From the NCBI GenBank assembly GCA_019925795.1, contig CM034311.1:7364126-7428125 (forward strand): 64,000 nucleotides of DNA, given 5' to 3'. The notes beneath the pieces were generated by a model, which did not search any database, had not been told where the DNA came from, and worked only from the letters and a program-made list of their open reading frames with translations. Each line of letters opens with the position of its first letter. Positions within the stretch are counted from its first letter, which is position 1. The position numbers and the translations under genes are program-made. Shown piece after piece: positions 10,738 to 22,442 of the stretch. Source of the DNA: Dendrobium chrysotoxum. Taxonomy: Eukaryota; Streptophyta; Magnoliopsida; Asparagales; Orchidaceae.

Positions 10738-13651
10738 GCATGTGGTACCTAGACAATGGATGCTCGAGGCACTTGACTGGTGATTTGAAGTAGTTCATCA
10801 CACTGGAGGTGAGGTTAAAAGGCAAGGTTACACTAAGAGATAACACCATTAGAAGAGTGGTTAGCTAAGGTATAATTAGCAATTCCAAAAATTTTATCAT
10901 TGAAAATGTTCTATTAGTTAATATCCTAAAGCATAACTTACTAAGCATTAGTCAATTATGTGAAAAGGGTTTTGATATACAATTTTTATCTAGAAAATGC
11001 ATGATTAGCTTAAATAGCAAATTTGTTTTTGAAGGAAAAAGAATAAACAACATTTATATGCTTGATTTGAACTACATTGAATGTTCTAATTCCTTATGTT
11101 TAAAAACTATAATTGATGAATCCTAAATGTAGCATAGGAGACTATGTCATATAAGCATAAAGACCCTTTGGAACATTACCTAGAAAACTCTAGTTAGAGG
11201 CATACTTAAGTTAGACTTTACTAAGGATCACCTATGTGATGCCCGTCAACTAAGAAAATAAGTTAGGCCTTCATTTCATTCAATCAAAGACAGCAACACC
11301 TCTAGGCCATTAGAAATTCTCCATATGGACCTATTTGGACCATTTAGTACAACCAACCTAGGAGGGAATTTATATGGATTTGTAATAGTAGAATTTAAGG
11401 AGTTTAGAACCTTCTCCACTTGGATACAAAGGAAATTAGGGTGTAAGCATTGTGATTATAGTGATGAGTTTGAAAATGATAGGTTTGAATCTTTCTGTTA
11501 AGAGATAGGGATTGAACATAACTTCTCTGCCCCTAGGACCCCTCAGCAGAATGGAATAGCTGAGAGGAAAAATAAAACTTTGGTAGAAGCTGCTAGGGCC
11601 ATATAACTGAATATTCTCACCCTAAATACATTTGGGCAAAAGTAATAAATACTTCTTATTATGTTTTAAATAGAGTGAATGTTAGATCCAAATTAAATAA
11701 GATACCCTTTGAACTTCTTATGGGTAGGACACCCAGTCTTTCTCACTTATATGTCTTTGGGTGTAATTACTTTATTTTAATCAATGAAAAAACTTCTTAG
11801 GAAAATTTGATCCCAAGTCTAATGAAGGAGTCTTCTTAGGTTATTCATCTTCAGGTAAGGCCTATAGAATCTTCAAAAAGAGGTCCTTAGTAGTAAAAGG
11901 GTCTACCCATGTTATGTTTGATGAATCATATAGGACCTCTGAATCTAAACCAGAAGAAGAATAAGTAGAGGTAATTTAAGGGGTGGAAGCCATTGACCTA
12001 AGAGATAGAATAGAACCTCAGGATTCCTTACCTAGAGAATGGAGATACTCATCTAAACATTCTAAAAAATTGATCTTAGGAGACCCGTCTGATAGTATTA
12101 GAACTAGGTATGGACTTAGGAAGGAGGTTAGTTATTCTAAATTTATCTACATGATAAAACCCATTAATATAGATCAGGACTTATCTGATGAATTCTAGAT
12201 CCTAGTAATGTAAGAAGAGTTGAATCAGTTTGTTAGGAATGATGTTTGGGAGTTGGTTAGTAGACCTAAAGACTAGAGTGTTGTAGGAACCAAATGAGTT
12301 CTTAAGAATAAAATGAATGCCTATGTCATAGTAGTGAGAAATAAGGCTAGATGAGTAGCTAAGGGGTACAATCAGATTGAAAGAATTGACTTTGAAGAGA
12401 CTTTTTCCACAATTGCTAGACTAGAAGCCATTAAACCGCTCTTAGCCTTTGCTTGCTTTAAAGGATTTAAGCTATATCAAATGGATGTTAATAGTGCCTT
12501 CCTAAATGGGGTAATTAAAGAAGATATAAATATTGAGCAACCCCCAGGTTTTGAGAACTCTAAATTTCTTAATCATGTATTTAAACTAAAGAAGGCTTTA
12601 TAGAGGTTGAAGAGAGCACCTAAAGCCTGGTATGAAAGGCTGAGAATATTCCTTCTAGATAGTCCTTTTATTAAGGGTTGTGTAGACACCGCCCTATTCC
12701 TAAAGAAAGAAGAAGAAGACTTACTCTTAGTTTAAATCTATGTTGATGATATACTATTTGGATTTACAAATAAAAATCTTGAGATGAGCATGATGGGATA
12801 GCTAAACTATTTTCTTAGATTTAGTGTGAAGTAGAAGGATGATGGAACTTTCCTTAGTTAGTAAAAATACATTAATGACATCCTCAAGAAATGGGAAATG
12901 GATAATGCTAAGATAATAAACACTCCCATGAGCTTAATTATTCAGTTAGAGAAGGACCCAAATAGAAAATCAGTTGATCAGAAGAAGTATAGAGGGATAA
13001 TTAGATCACTCATTTACTTGACGGCCAGTAGACTTGATATCATGTGTAGTGTTTGTCTCTATGCTAGATTTCAGGCTGATCCTAAAGAATCCCACATGAG
13101 TGCTGCCAAAAGATTTCTTAGATATCTTCTAGGAACCTAAAACTTATGAATCTGATATCTTAGATATAGTACTTCTTTTGAGATCTTAGGATAATCTGAT
13201 TCAGACTTTGCAGGTTGTAGGGTTGATAGGAAAAGCGCCTCTAGAATATGTCAATTCATAGGATAATCTTTAGTCTCTTGGTCTAGTAGAAAATAAATTT
13301 CTGTACCCCTATCTACCACTAAAGAAAAATATATAGATGTGGAAAGTTGTGTTACATAAGTCCTATGGCTTAAATAATAAATCTTAGATCTTGGACTATC
13401 TGTAGGCACCATTCAAATCATGTATGATAATATTAGTTCCATTTACGTATCAAAGAATTCAATCCAACATTCGAAGACCAAACATATAGACATTAGGCAC
13501 TATTTCATTAGAGACCTTATGACAAAAGGGGATATAGAGCCACATCATGTTGCTACTGAAAATTAATTGGCAAATATATTTACAAAACACCTAGCTTTTG
13601 AAATATTTAGCACCTTAAGGACTACATTAGGTGTTATAGATATTCATGCTT
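10738..13651 (+). pseudogene. pol: copia-1 pol (protease, integrase, RT, RNase H)
   Basis: Domains in order: protease with WYLDNGCSRHLTG near 10742 (DSG changed to DNG); integrase with the HHCC zone at 11130-11250, MDLFGP at about 11320 and SAPRTPQQNGIAERKN near 11530; RT from about 12180, with WVLKNKMN-type and FKLYQMDVNSAFLNGVIKED motifs and YVDD intact at about 12739; RNase H at 13170-13651 with SDSDFAGCRVDRKS and DNISSIYVSKN, ending GVIDIHA and a stop at 13649-13651. Integrase has lost a segment after FVIV (near 11390), removing the second catalytic Asp, and RT has a deletion of about 35-40 bp just after YVDD. Many Gln and Trp codons are now stops. Confidence 0.85.
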
Positions 13652-14258
13652 GAATCAGGATGATTTGAAAATTGGAAAAATAAATATTTTTTGTGTCTTT
13701 CTTTTGAATTTATTTTATAATTATTTGTTTTGTGGCTTTTGTTTTTGTGAGGGATAATTTGAAAATTGTAAAAATAAATATTTCCTTTTTGTGTGTTTTC
13801 CTTTAAATTTATTTTATGATTATTTGTATTATTTCTTTTGTTTTTGTGATTTATTCTATGTTCTTTTTATGAAGCTTTCCTGACCATCTTGATCATGATC
13901 CTTCTTACTTTTAGTCTACTCTGTGTTTTAGTCACTGTGTTTGTATTATTTTTATGCCTTTGCTTTATAATGCTCGTTTTTTTAAGGCAACTTTTGTTTT
14001 TGTTGTTTCGTCCTTTTTGTGATGTCAAAAGGGGGAGTAGTTTATTGTTGGTAGATTGTACTCTATGTTGGAATGATTAATTTTACTATTTCTTTTTTTT
14101 TTATTTCTTATTACTTGTGTGTTTCTTCCTTTATGCATAATTTAAAAAAAAACTCTCTATTTTTGAAAGATGAACCTAGTAAGGGGGAGTTTAGAAATAG
14201 CAAAAATATATTTGAGATATTTACCAACAATATTTGCCATCATCAGAAAAGAGAAGAT
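13652..14258 (+). other. copia-1 3' UTR with a tandem duplication and three polypurine tracts
   Basis: Two units of about 95 bp (13659-13751 and 13752-13850), each with ATTTGAAAATTG.AAAAATAAATA, sit side by side. Then come purine tracts at 14027-14037 (within TGTCAAAAGGGGGAG), 14180-14189, and just before the LTR (14243-14258, mutated). The extra ORF and palindrome array found here in copia-2 and copia-3 are absent. Confidence 0.7.
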
Positions 14259-16001
14259 TATTTCAAATCTGGATCCAAGTCCTGTGATTTTAATGATAAC
14301 AAACATTATTGGATTCGTTACTATGCTATCTCCTATTAATTACTATTATTACATATCTATTTTTACTTTGCACTTATATTTTAGGTCCGCCATACACTTG
14401 CAAGTTTGATCAGCTCAAGATTAGGTAGACTGGGGTTAAGTATGTCATGAAATGTCTGTAATTTCAATTCCTATGTATTTTTACCTTTCTTGACTCAATT
14501 CATTTGTTTGGTGGATACTAATCTTGGTAACCATGTACACATACACTCAAGGGAGTGAGTTACTGACAATATCAGAAGTTATATTCTCTGAACGAATCGT
14601 ACTGTACAATCCATATCATACTGTATGACCAGCTAATCAAAAAATGATTGAAAACACTAATTGTGATAATTTATGCAAGATAAACTAATCATACTATATG
14701 ATGCAGATCATACAGAACAATCAGTCAAAATCAAGATCCCAACCACCAATCACAATTTAGGCAATATTTTTAAATTTAAATTTTGTACTCATCGTACTAT
14801 ATGATGTAATCAAATCTTGCTAAATTCATCCTATAATTAGGGAACATATTTGGATTAGTTAATCCAGTCCGATCGTATAAGATGATTGGACCAATCATAC
14901 TATATGACCCAAATCCTGCATTAAATGATAATTAAATTATTGCCAATCGTACGAGATGATGATCCAAGTCATTTATACTAATTATACTAGATGATGCTCT
15001 AAATCATCCTAGACGATCAGCTCAAACCTTTAAACTAACCATACAACATCTAGCTCCTCATACAATACTGACAAGAGTACTTTGCACTAATAGTACTAGA
15101 TGATCTAGGATCATACTGTACGATCAGAGTCGCTAGAATTAAATTTAGGGCTTTTTATGAGGCCTTGTATTTAATCTCTTAAGTGACTTGTTTAATGTTA
15201 TTTTTGACTGCTGAGTAATCTTGAGAGGGATCTTTAAGAAGAAGGTCTAGGATAACTTTGGGAAGAATATGGAGTGCTTGTGTGTGAGGGAGAAGAAGTA
15301 TGAATGGATCAGATGGTTGCTTCGAGCAAGTGTCTTGCCATGTTCCTTTAAGTGTCTAGGTTTCTTGGGTGGCTCTGGGAAGAAATTCCTCATCCTAAGG
15401 ACATGGTTTTCTGCCATCACCAGGAGGGTGAGAAACGAGTTCAAGGCTCTCTGCCTTCTCTAGTAGGGAGAAAAAGATTGAAGGTCTACTGCCATCACCT
15501 ATAAAGTGACAAAGCTTCTAGCTCTCTACTGCACCCGGTTTGGTGGAAGTGATTCGTGTAAGGGCTTATCTACCTTGTTTTTGGGGCAAAAGGAGAGAAA
15601 CTATAGTGATAGTGCAATAATCATAGTGGAGGACTCCAGGGAGTGGACAAAGGTCATTGCTTGACCGAACCAATATAAATCTCTGGTTTGATTATTTTGA
15701 TTTTTAATTCTTGCATTTTACTTTTTACATTTTAATTCTGTTATAATAGCTTTATGAAAATCATAATCAATGCTTCGTTCTACTTATTAGAATATCATCA
15801 TCGTTACTTAGATATTTTGGTAAATTTGTTTGCTTTCACACAAAGTGAAAATTGCGACTTATTTTTCAAATATTGAAAAATCCAAAAATATTGTCTTTAT
15901 TTTTAAATTAAGCAATTAGTTTTTAAATTTACCAATTCACCCCCCTCTTGGTGTGCCTAGGGATAAGTTTACTTAGGCTTAACATCCTTATCAAACTTTC
16001 A
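14259..16001 (+). repeat. copia-1 3' LTR (1,743 bp)
   Basis: It begins TATTTCAAATCTGG (mutated from TGTTGC) and ends ACTTTCA at 16001. It contains the same palindrome series as the 5' LTR, for example a pair at 14596-14610 and 14615-14629, and the same hairpin repeats near 15440-15600. Confidence 0.9.
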
Positions 16002-16006
16002 ATTAG
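16002..16006. repeat. Target site duplication of copia-1, right copy
   Basis: ATTAG matches 7253-7257 exactly. Gypsy-1 pol resumes directly after it. Confidence 0.9.
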
Positions 16007-17380
16007 TAATTAAGGACTCCTAACATAGATGTTGAAGTAAGAAAAGTTTAAAAGTTTTTTTCGTAGCACTTCCACCTCAAGGAAGGAAGATGATGTAATC
16101 CTTGAGGAGGAAGAATTCAATAAATTAATAGAATTACCTCTTGGCTACTTTACTGTGTACATAAAAAAATATATCTCAAAAGGTCTTATGCTGAGTCAAC
16201 GGACCAAGGGTCAATCTAGATATCAAGAGAGCCTCTGGTATACAAAAAACAAAAGAAATTTGACCAGTGGTATCAACTTTGGAAGCATTAGTTCATTTAA
16301 TGATGATAAATATTATCTTGTGATAATAAATCATCATAAATCTGAGAAGGTCCCAACAGAAATCATCGATCCCCTTGACGGGCTCTGTTTGGAGGCATCA
16401 GATGATCCGGATGAACTTCAAGCTTGGGATGCACTCCCTGAATTTGAAGGAGAAATTAAATCAACAATTGATGAACTTAAAGAAATTAATCTTAGAATAA
16501 AGGATGACCCTCGCCCCACTTTCATAAGCCCTTTGTTGAGTGAGGATAAGTCTAAGGATTTAATTCAAATTCTCTCTAAGTTTAGGGATTCCTTTACCGG
16601 GCCATACGATGAAATGATGGGCTTGTTCGCTGATGTATCAATTCATAAACTTGGAATTCGATATGATGTCATTCCTATTAAGAAAGCTGCTTGATGCAAG
16701 CGGCTAGAAATCAAGCAACAATTCATTTTTGAAATCAAGAAATTGGTTGTGACTAGATTTATTCAAGAAGAACAATATCCCTCTTGGGTAGCTAGTGTCA
16801 TACCAGTTCGAAAGAAGAATGAACAAATTTAAATCTATGTTGACTATAGGGATCTGAATAAGGCTTATCCTAAGGATAAATTTCCTTAACCCAAACCCGA
16901 GCTTATGGTGGACATTACCTCGTCGCATGTTTTTTTCTCCTTTATGGATGGCTCATATGATTACAGTCAAATTAAGATGGCCCTATATTATGAGAGAAAC
17001 ACTACATTCAAAGTTCCTATGGGGATCTTTTGTTATAAGGTGATGTTATTCATCCTTAAAAATGCTGGTGCAACTTATCAGCACACGATGATCCAAATTT
17101 TTGATGAATTGATTCATAATCAAGTTGAATGTTACATCAATGATTTGGTTATCAAGAGCAAAGTCAAAGAGGCTAACTTGTATGACTTAAGAATCATCTT
17201 CGAGTGGTTGCGCCGCTATGACCTCAAAATGAATGCATAAAAGTGTGCTTTTGTTGTCTTCATAAAACTTTTTGGGCTTCGTAGTAAGGCTCTGCGAAAT
17301 TAAAATTCATCCTGCTAAGATTGAAACCATCTTAAAAATACCACCTCCTAGGAGCCTTACTCAACTAAGGTCCCTTTAAG
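16007..17380 (+). pseudogene. pol: gypsy-1 pol: linker and reverse transcriptase
   Basis: The open frame 16155-16694 is the pre-RT linker and RT start (DDPRPTFISPLLSEDKSKDL, then FADVSIHKLGIRYDVIPIKK). After a stop, RT continues through VIPVRKKNEQI, VDYRDLNKAYPKDKFP and, in 16905-17240, FFSFMDGSYDYSQIKMA, LKNAGATYQ and the catalytic box. That box reads YIND (near 17133) where Tat elements have YVDD, so one metal-binding Asp is lost. DYRDLNKAYPKD and LKNAGATYQ are Tat-type signatures. Copia-1 insertion separates this part from the protease. Confidence 0.8.
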
Positions 17381-17960
17381 GTAAGTTGGCTTATATAAGA
17401 AGGTTTATTTCTAATTTATCTGGAAGATGTCAACCCTTCTCTATCATAGCTAAAAAGGATACCAAATTCATATGGGATGAGAAATGTCCAAGTGCCTTCA
17501 AAATTATCAAGTAATATCTTACCAATCTGCTAGTGTTGCCAGCCCCTATTCCGAGGAAACCTCTTATTCTCTACACCGTAGCTTTAGAGGAGTTTCTTGG
17601 TGCCTTATTGGCTCAAGTCAATGATGAAGGAAAAGAAAATGCCCTCTACTATTTAATCTGATGACTTCTCCCTACAAAAATCTAGTATCCTTCTATTAAG
17701 AAGTATTGTCTTACTTTAGTTTTTGCAGCCCAAAAGCTAAGGCACTACATACTTTCTCATCAGAAAAGATTGATTTCAAGAGTTACCCAATTGTAATATC
17801 TTATGACCTGACCTACATTGTCAGGATGTTTGGCACAGTGTTCTATAATATTGCTTCAATTTGAAATAACTTTCGTTTCCCTACGTGCTGTGAAAGGATA
17901 GGCCGTTTCTGACTTTCTTACAATACACCGATTGCTGATAGAATCTCTTCAAAATGATAA
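17381..17960 (+). pseudogene. gypsy-1 RT connection and first RNase H
   Basis: Frame-shifted pieces read KLAYIRRFISNLSGRCQPFS (about 17382-17440), FIWDEKCPSAFKIIK (near 17470), PLILYTVALEEFLGALLAQV (near 17560) and, in the next piece, YPSIKKYCLTLVFAAQKLRHY (17690-17750). These are the thumb/connection and the degenerate retroviral RNase H of plant gypsy elements. Several stops are visible. The domain leads directly into a second RNase H. Confidence 0.65.
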
Positions 17961-17975
17961 TTTACCTGAGGAATA

Positions 17976-18430
17976 AATTATGAGTTTTGAGGAATCTAAT
18001 GATGGTGTCTGAGAAATATATTTTGATGGCCCGACATCTTCCTAGTGAGGTAATGTACAGAGATCTACTATTCTCAAAAATGTTAGAATTAGCCTGATTT
18101 TCATAACTCCAAACAAGGGAATGATGCATTTCTCTTATCACTTATCAAAGCCTTGTACGAATAATGAGGTTAAGTATGAGTCTTTGATAACTAGTTTAAA
18201 ACTTGCAATACTGATAGACATAACAAAATCAAAATCTTTGGTGATTCTCAGTTGGTTATCAACCAGATTAGAGGAACCTATAAGGTTTTGAATTCAAAAC
18301 TCCAGAAGTACCATCAGTACACAAATCACCTACTTGAGCAGATTCTTATTGTAACTATGTATAGAATTCCCCATGAGAGCAATTCTATGATGGATGCCTT
18401 AGCAAAACTTACAAAGAATTTTCCTATTCA
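17976..18430 (+). pseudogene. gypsy-1 second RNase H (archaeal-type, Tat hallmark)
   Basis: The reading shows EIYFDGPTSS near 18010, CTNNEVKYESLITSLKLAI near 18150-18200, FGDSQLVINQIRGTY near 18237-18280 and IPHESNSMMDALAKL near 18367-18410. These hold the Asp, Glu and Asp of the RNase H active site and the late Asp region. A second RNase H domain between RNase H and integrase is known from Tat-lineage gypsy elements. A TGA after the first strand and a few frameshifts break it. The same domain is recognisable in gypsy-2 at 49960-50440. Confidence 0.75.
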
Positions 18431-19338
18431 GAAGAAGACTCCAATCCTATAGAGATTCAGGGCTGTCAGGTTATAGCTCCTATAGATTTGGAGCACATCA
18501 AAAGGAAATCTTACCAAGTCCTATCTACCTCTTCAACAACTGATGAAGAAGGGGATTGGACACAACCATTAATCAATTTCCTTCAAGAAGGCAAGCTTCC
18601 ATATGATAGATCCCTTGCCAATAAAAATAATAAACATGCCCCTTCATATGCACTTGTGAATAACACCTAATATCATCAATATTTGATAAGATGTGGCTAC
18701 ATCATCTACAAAAATAAGAGGCCCTGATGATCATGAATGAAGTTCATGCTGGACTATGCGTCACTCATCAATCAATTCCTAAGATAAAAATGAAAATTAA
18801 AAGACTTGGACATTATTGGCTTATAATGATTAATGATTGTATGAATGTTGCAAAATATTTTCATCAATGCCAAGTTCATGGTGTAGTTTTGCATCAACCA
18901 CCTAACGTGTCACATTTCATGATTGCTTCGAAGCACTTTGAAAATTGGGGCATAGATGTTATCGGGCCTATTGACCCTCCTTCTATAAGGGGTCATCGCT
19001 TCAATTTTGATGCATTGATAACTTTCAAAGGAGACGAAAGTAGTTCCCCTAAGCAATGTAACAGCACACCATGTCATTAAATTCTTTTGTGACCAAATAG
19101 TATATCGATTCGGCATACCCCGCAGGATCATATTTGATAATGGTCCACATTCAAGTCTACAAAAATTAATAATTTTGCAAAACATCATGGAATTGATTAG
19201 AGATACTCAATAATCTATTACCTATTATTGTAAAGATAGTCCACGAAGGAGTATCATATCAGCTGGTTGATTTTAAAGTAAATCATCCAATGTTGCAAGT
19301 CAATGGGAGCTTTCTTAAGAAACACTATGCTTGATGTA
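18431..19338 (+). pseudogene. gypsy-1 integrase with internal deletion
   Basis: The linker 18488-18670 precedes the integrase piece at 18727-19080. The zinc-binding zone reads EVHAGLCVTHQ...FHQCQVHG, followed by the first catalytic Asp in WGIDVIGPIDPPS (18947-18985). After a frameshift near 19040, IIFDNGPHSS (19126-19155) carries the second Asp. The third catalytic residue (Glu) and most of the C-terminal domain are missing. A tail resembling the Tat pol terminus (VNGSFLKKHYA, stop near 19335) remains, so the loss is internal, between about 19195 and 19260. Confidence 0.75.
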
Positions 19339-19424
19339 ACTCAACTCTTAAACTAATGAAAATATCCTTAGGTTTTGAATCAAGTTGAATCAATTTTATC
19401 CAAATCTCGAGTTCCAAAAATCAA

Positions 19425-20200
19425 CCCTTTCAGATCCTCAAGGTTAGATGTGAGTCATCGTGCTTTCTTTTCTTAGGATTAGATCCACTAGTGATGGAGC
19501 ACACCCTTTATGGCACCACCCTATTATCAATTCAAACCTTTTAGATCCTCTATGGTTAGGTGTGAGTCCCCTCCTTAAGATTTCTTTTTATACGATTATT
19601 TGCTAGTTGTGGAGCATGCCCTTTGTGGCACCACTCTAACTTTCTTCTCCTTAAGGTTAAATGTGAATCATCGTGCTTTCTTTCCTTTAGATTAGATCCA
19701 CTAGTTGTAGAGCATTCCCTTTGTGGAACCACCCTAGTATCAATTCACACCTTTTTGATCCTCTATGGTTAGGTGTGAGTCCTCTCCTTAGTCTTCCTTT
19801 CCATATGATCATCTATTAGTAATGGAGCACCCCCTTTGTGGCACCACTTTAGCTTTCTTCTCCTCAAGGATAGACGTGAGTCATCGTACTTTCTTTTCTT
19901 AGGATTAGATCTACTAGTGGTGGAGCAAGCCCTTTGTGGCACCATCCTAGTATCAAATCAAATATTTTGATCTTTTATGATTAGGTGTGACTCCTCACCT
20001 CAGGCTTCCTTTCTATATGATCATCTGCTAGTAGTGGAGTACGCCTTTCACGGCACCATTTTAGACTCCTTCTACTTAAGGTTCGGGGTGATTCATCGTG
20101 CTTCCTTCCCTTAGGATTAGATCCTTTAGTTGTGGAGCACACCCTTTGTGGTACCAACCTAGTATTAATTCAACTTTGATTCTCTAAGGTTAGGTGCCCC
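19425..20200 (+). repeat. Dimeric tandem repeat (212-213 bp period, about four copies) in gypsy-1 3' UTR
   Basis: The word GATTAGATC recurs at 19477, 19690, 19903 and 20115, a spacing of 213, 213 and 212. Each unit contains two related halves of about 100-113 bp, each holding a GTGGAGCA.CCCTTTGTGGCACCA-type core (near 19492, 19608, 19705 and on). This is a higher-order repeat. Tandem arrays between pol and the 3' LTR are known in Tat elements and can seed satellites. Confidence 0.85.
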
Positions 20201-22392
20201 CTTTCCTTGGAATCAAAATCTTAGATTTAAACTTTTCATTCGATCAATGCCAATATGTGATGTAGAACTTTGTCCTACTCCATATATTGGGGTTCCATTT
20301 ATTGACCTCATTTCTATATGAGGTTGTCAGGACCTATCCAGACTCCTATGTGTTGATCTGATGGTTGACAATCACCCAGCTATCAATCATCTAGAATTCA
20401 ATCTATACTTTAAACATTAGCCTGCACTTATTTGCAGTCATCGAGTCTTTAATAAAATTTTAATAAAACTTTAATTAAACTATAATCAAACTTCAATCAA
20501 CTTCAGTCATCCAGTTGATATCAATCTTAGATCACTTGAAGTTGTAGCCCTGCACTATAGCCAAGTTACTCAGTGCACTTCCCTCCTCAATGCACTGGCA
20601 CCTAGTGATCACCACTTGTCTCCCTTTATCCAATCATCAAAAATCACTCAATTGTTTTTATTCATGTGGATGAATCAAATTCAATCAGTCAAATCCAGAA
20701 TCTAGTTCAAATCCAAAATTCCAGACCAAAATACAAGGTTAAAGGCCCAAATCCTATACCCCTTTTTGGGTGATTTTTTCATCACCTTGAAACCCAGTCA
20801 AAATGACCCCCAATTCATGATCTATCAATTAAATATTTATTAGACATGTCCCTAGGGTCAACCCTTCAAATTGGATGATAATTTGAGACCTCTAACACAA
20901 AAAACATGATTGAAATCCAAAGGCTGCAAAACTTTTAGATATTTATAGGCTTTGCCACTAGACCTTCCACCTTATGAAATTTGACCTTAGAACCTTCCCT
21001 AAAACCCTTGACCATGTCCATAGACCTTGTTATGAATTTTTAAACACAAATTATACTTTGGTGGACCAAGGTTGACCCATAGTTCACCACGGGTCGAAAT
21101 GACAAAAATACTCTTTAAGGCAAAATTAAAGTTTTCTCCAAACTTCAACATGGACAATCTACAACATGCCATGGAACCTCCTATAATGTATCATAAACAT
21201 CATTAGGAGTGCATTGGACTCAAATTTATGCATTGGTCATTCATGGTTAACCAAATCAATTCATGTTGACCAAATTGCCCCTTAAGGGTCTGAATGGCCA
21301 TTTCAACTCAAATGACTATTCCATTGCATGAGACCACCTCACTTGGCCTCAAATCACTCATTTGAACTCGTTGAACCCAAACCCAACCCATGGGTTAACG
21401 TGGTTGACCATTCAACCATGGTTTACCAAATAACCGCAAACCTACACCAATGTCAAAATTAATGCTTCAAGCCATTTCAAACTAGATTAACACTTCAAAA
21501 TCCTTCAATTAGACATCCCACACATGTCCAAAATTTTTCTAAGTCAAACCTTCCTTGATTTTACTTGGTCAACCCATTTGGAGAGGTCAAAACCCTATTC
21601 ATTTCCCCGTATTTGGCCAAAACTTCATGGCCATGGCTCCAAACACTTGGCAAATCACCCAAGCAGCCAAATACACCTCTTTTATTGCCACATCATCTCC
21701 CTTGATTGGTTTAACCATTCAAATGATCAAACTATCCTTCAAATGGACTTACGTGTCCATGCCACCTTGGCAATCCTAACTCCACACCAAATCCTACTCT
21801 AACCTACTGTAGAGCAGCCTAATCCACTTCCAAAGAGGCATTGGGGTAGCCCTTAACCCATGCTTAATCCATGGTTTAGTCAAATGGGGGAAAAGGCAAG
21901 TGGCTCCCTCTCCACTTGAGCCAAGGGGTCACACTCATGCAACAGCCTTCCCCATGGCTTCTAATAGTATTGGGGGACACTTGGCATGCATCCAAGCCTC
22001 CCCCAGATAGATCTAGACCATCCATTCAAAAAGTAATGGGTTAGGTGAGGGAAACTTGACCTAAAGCTCATTATTCAATCTCATTTCTTCAAACTCCACC
22101 TCTAGAAGCCTCCAACTCTCCAAGTCCTTCCCCCAGCTTCTCCAGCCATTTTCCAAGCTGTCCCAAGATTTTCTCCACCAAATCTAAGCCTCAAAACACT
22201 ATTTTGTTCAAGAGAAAGGGTGATAGTGAGAGAAAGTAGGTTTTATTCAATCCAGCCATCATCTCATTGTGGAGCCTACTGTAAACATGGAGAGGACATC
22301 ACCAGGAGCAAAAGGAGCCCAAAAACTCAAAAATTCATCCATTAGTTTGTGAGAAAACATAACTTTAGTTTAAATTTAAATTTGAAATTTCT

Positions 22393-22442
22393 CAATATTT
22401 TCATTGCATGGAGCCTCTAAACTCCACGCAATGAAAATATTG
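22393..22442. repeat. Inverted repeat with 21-bp arms
   Basis: The arm at 22393-22413 (CAATATTTTCATTGCATGGA...) is the reverse complement of 22422-22442 with one mismatch. An 8-nt loop lies between them. It sits inside the gypsy-1 3' LTR. Confidence 0.85.

Larger units (their letters stand above)
7258..16001 (+). mobile_element. copia-1: SIRE-like Ty1/copia retrotransposon inserted in gypsy-1 pol
   Basis: The 8,744-bp element has LTRs at 7258-9005 and 14259-16001, a Met-tRNA primer site, gag, protease, integrase, RT and RNase H in copia order, and an exact ATTAG duplication. The first 95 bases of the two LTRs differ at about ten sites, so the insertion is old. Compared with copia-2 it lacks the extra ORF and the palindrome array between pol and 3' LTR, and has deletions in integrase and RT. 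It carries dozens of stops. Confidence 0.92.

Noticed and set aside
21524..21802. Overlapping open frames of 92 and 74 codons
   Set aside because: Both lie in C-rich LTR sequence, overlap each other in different phases and lack any domain.
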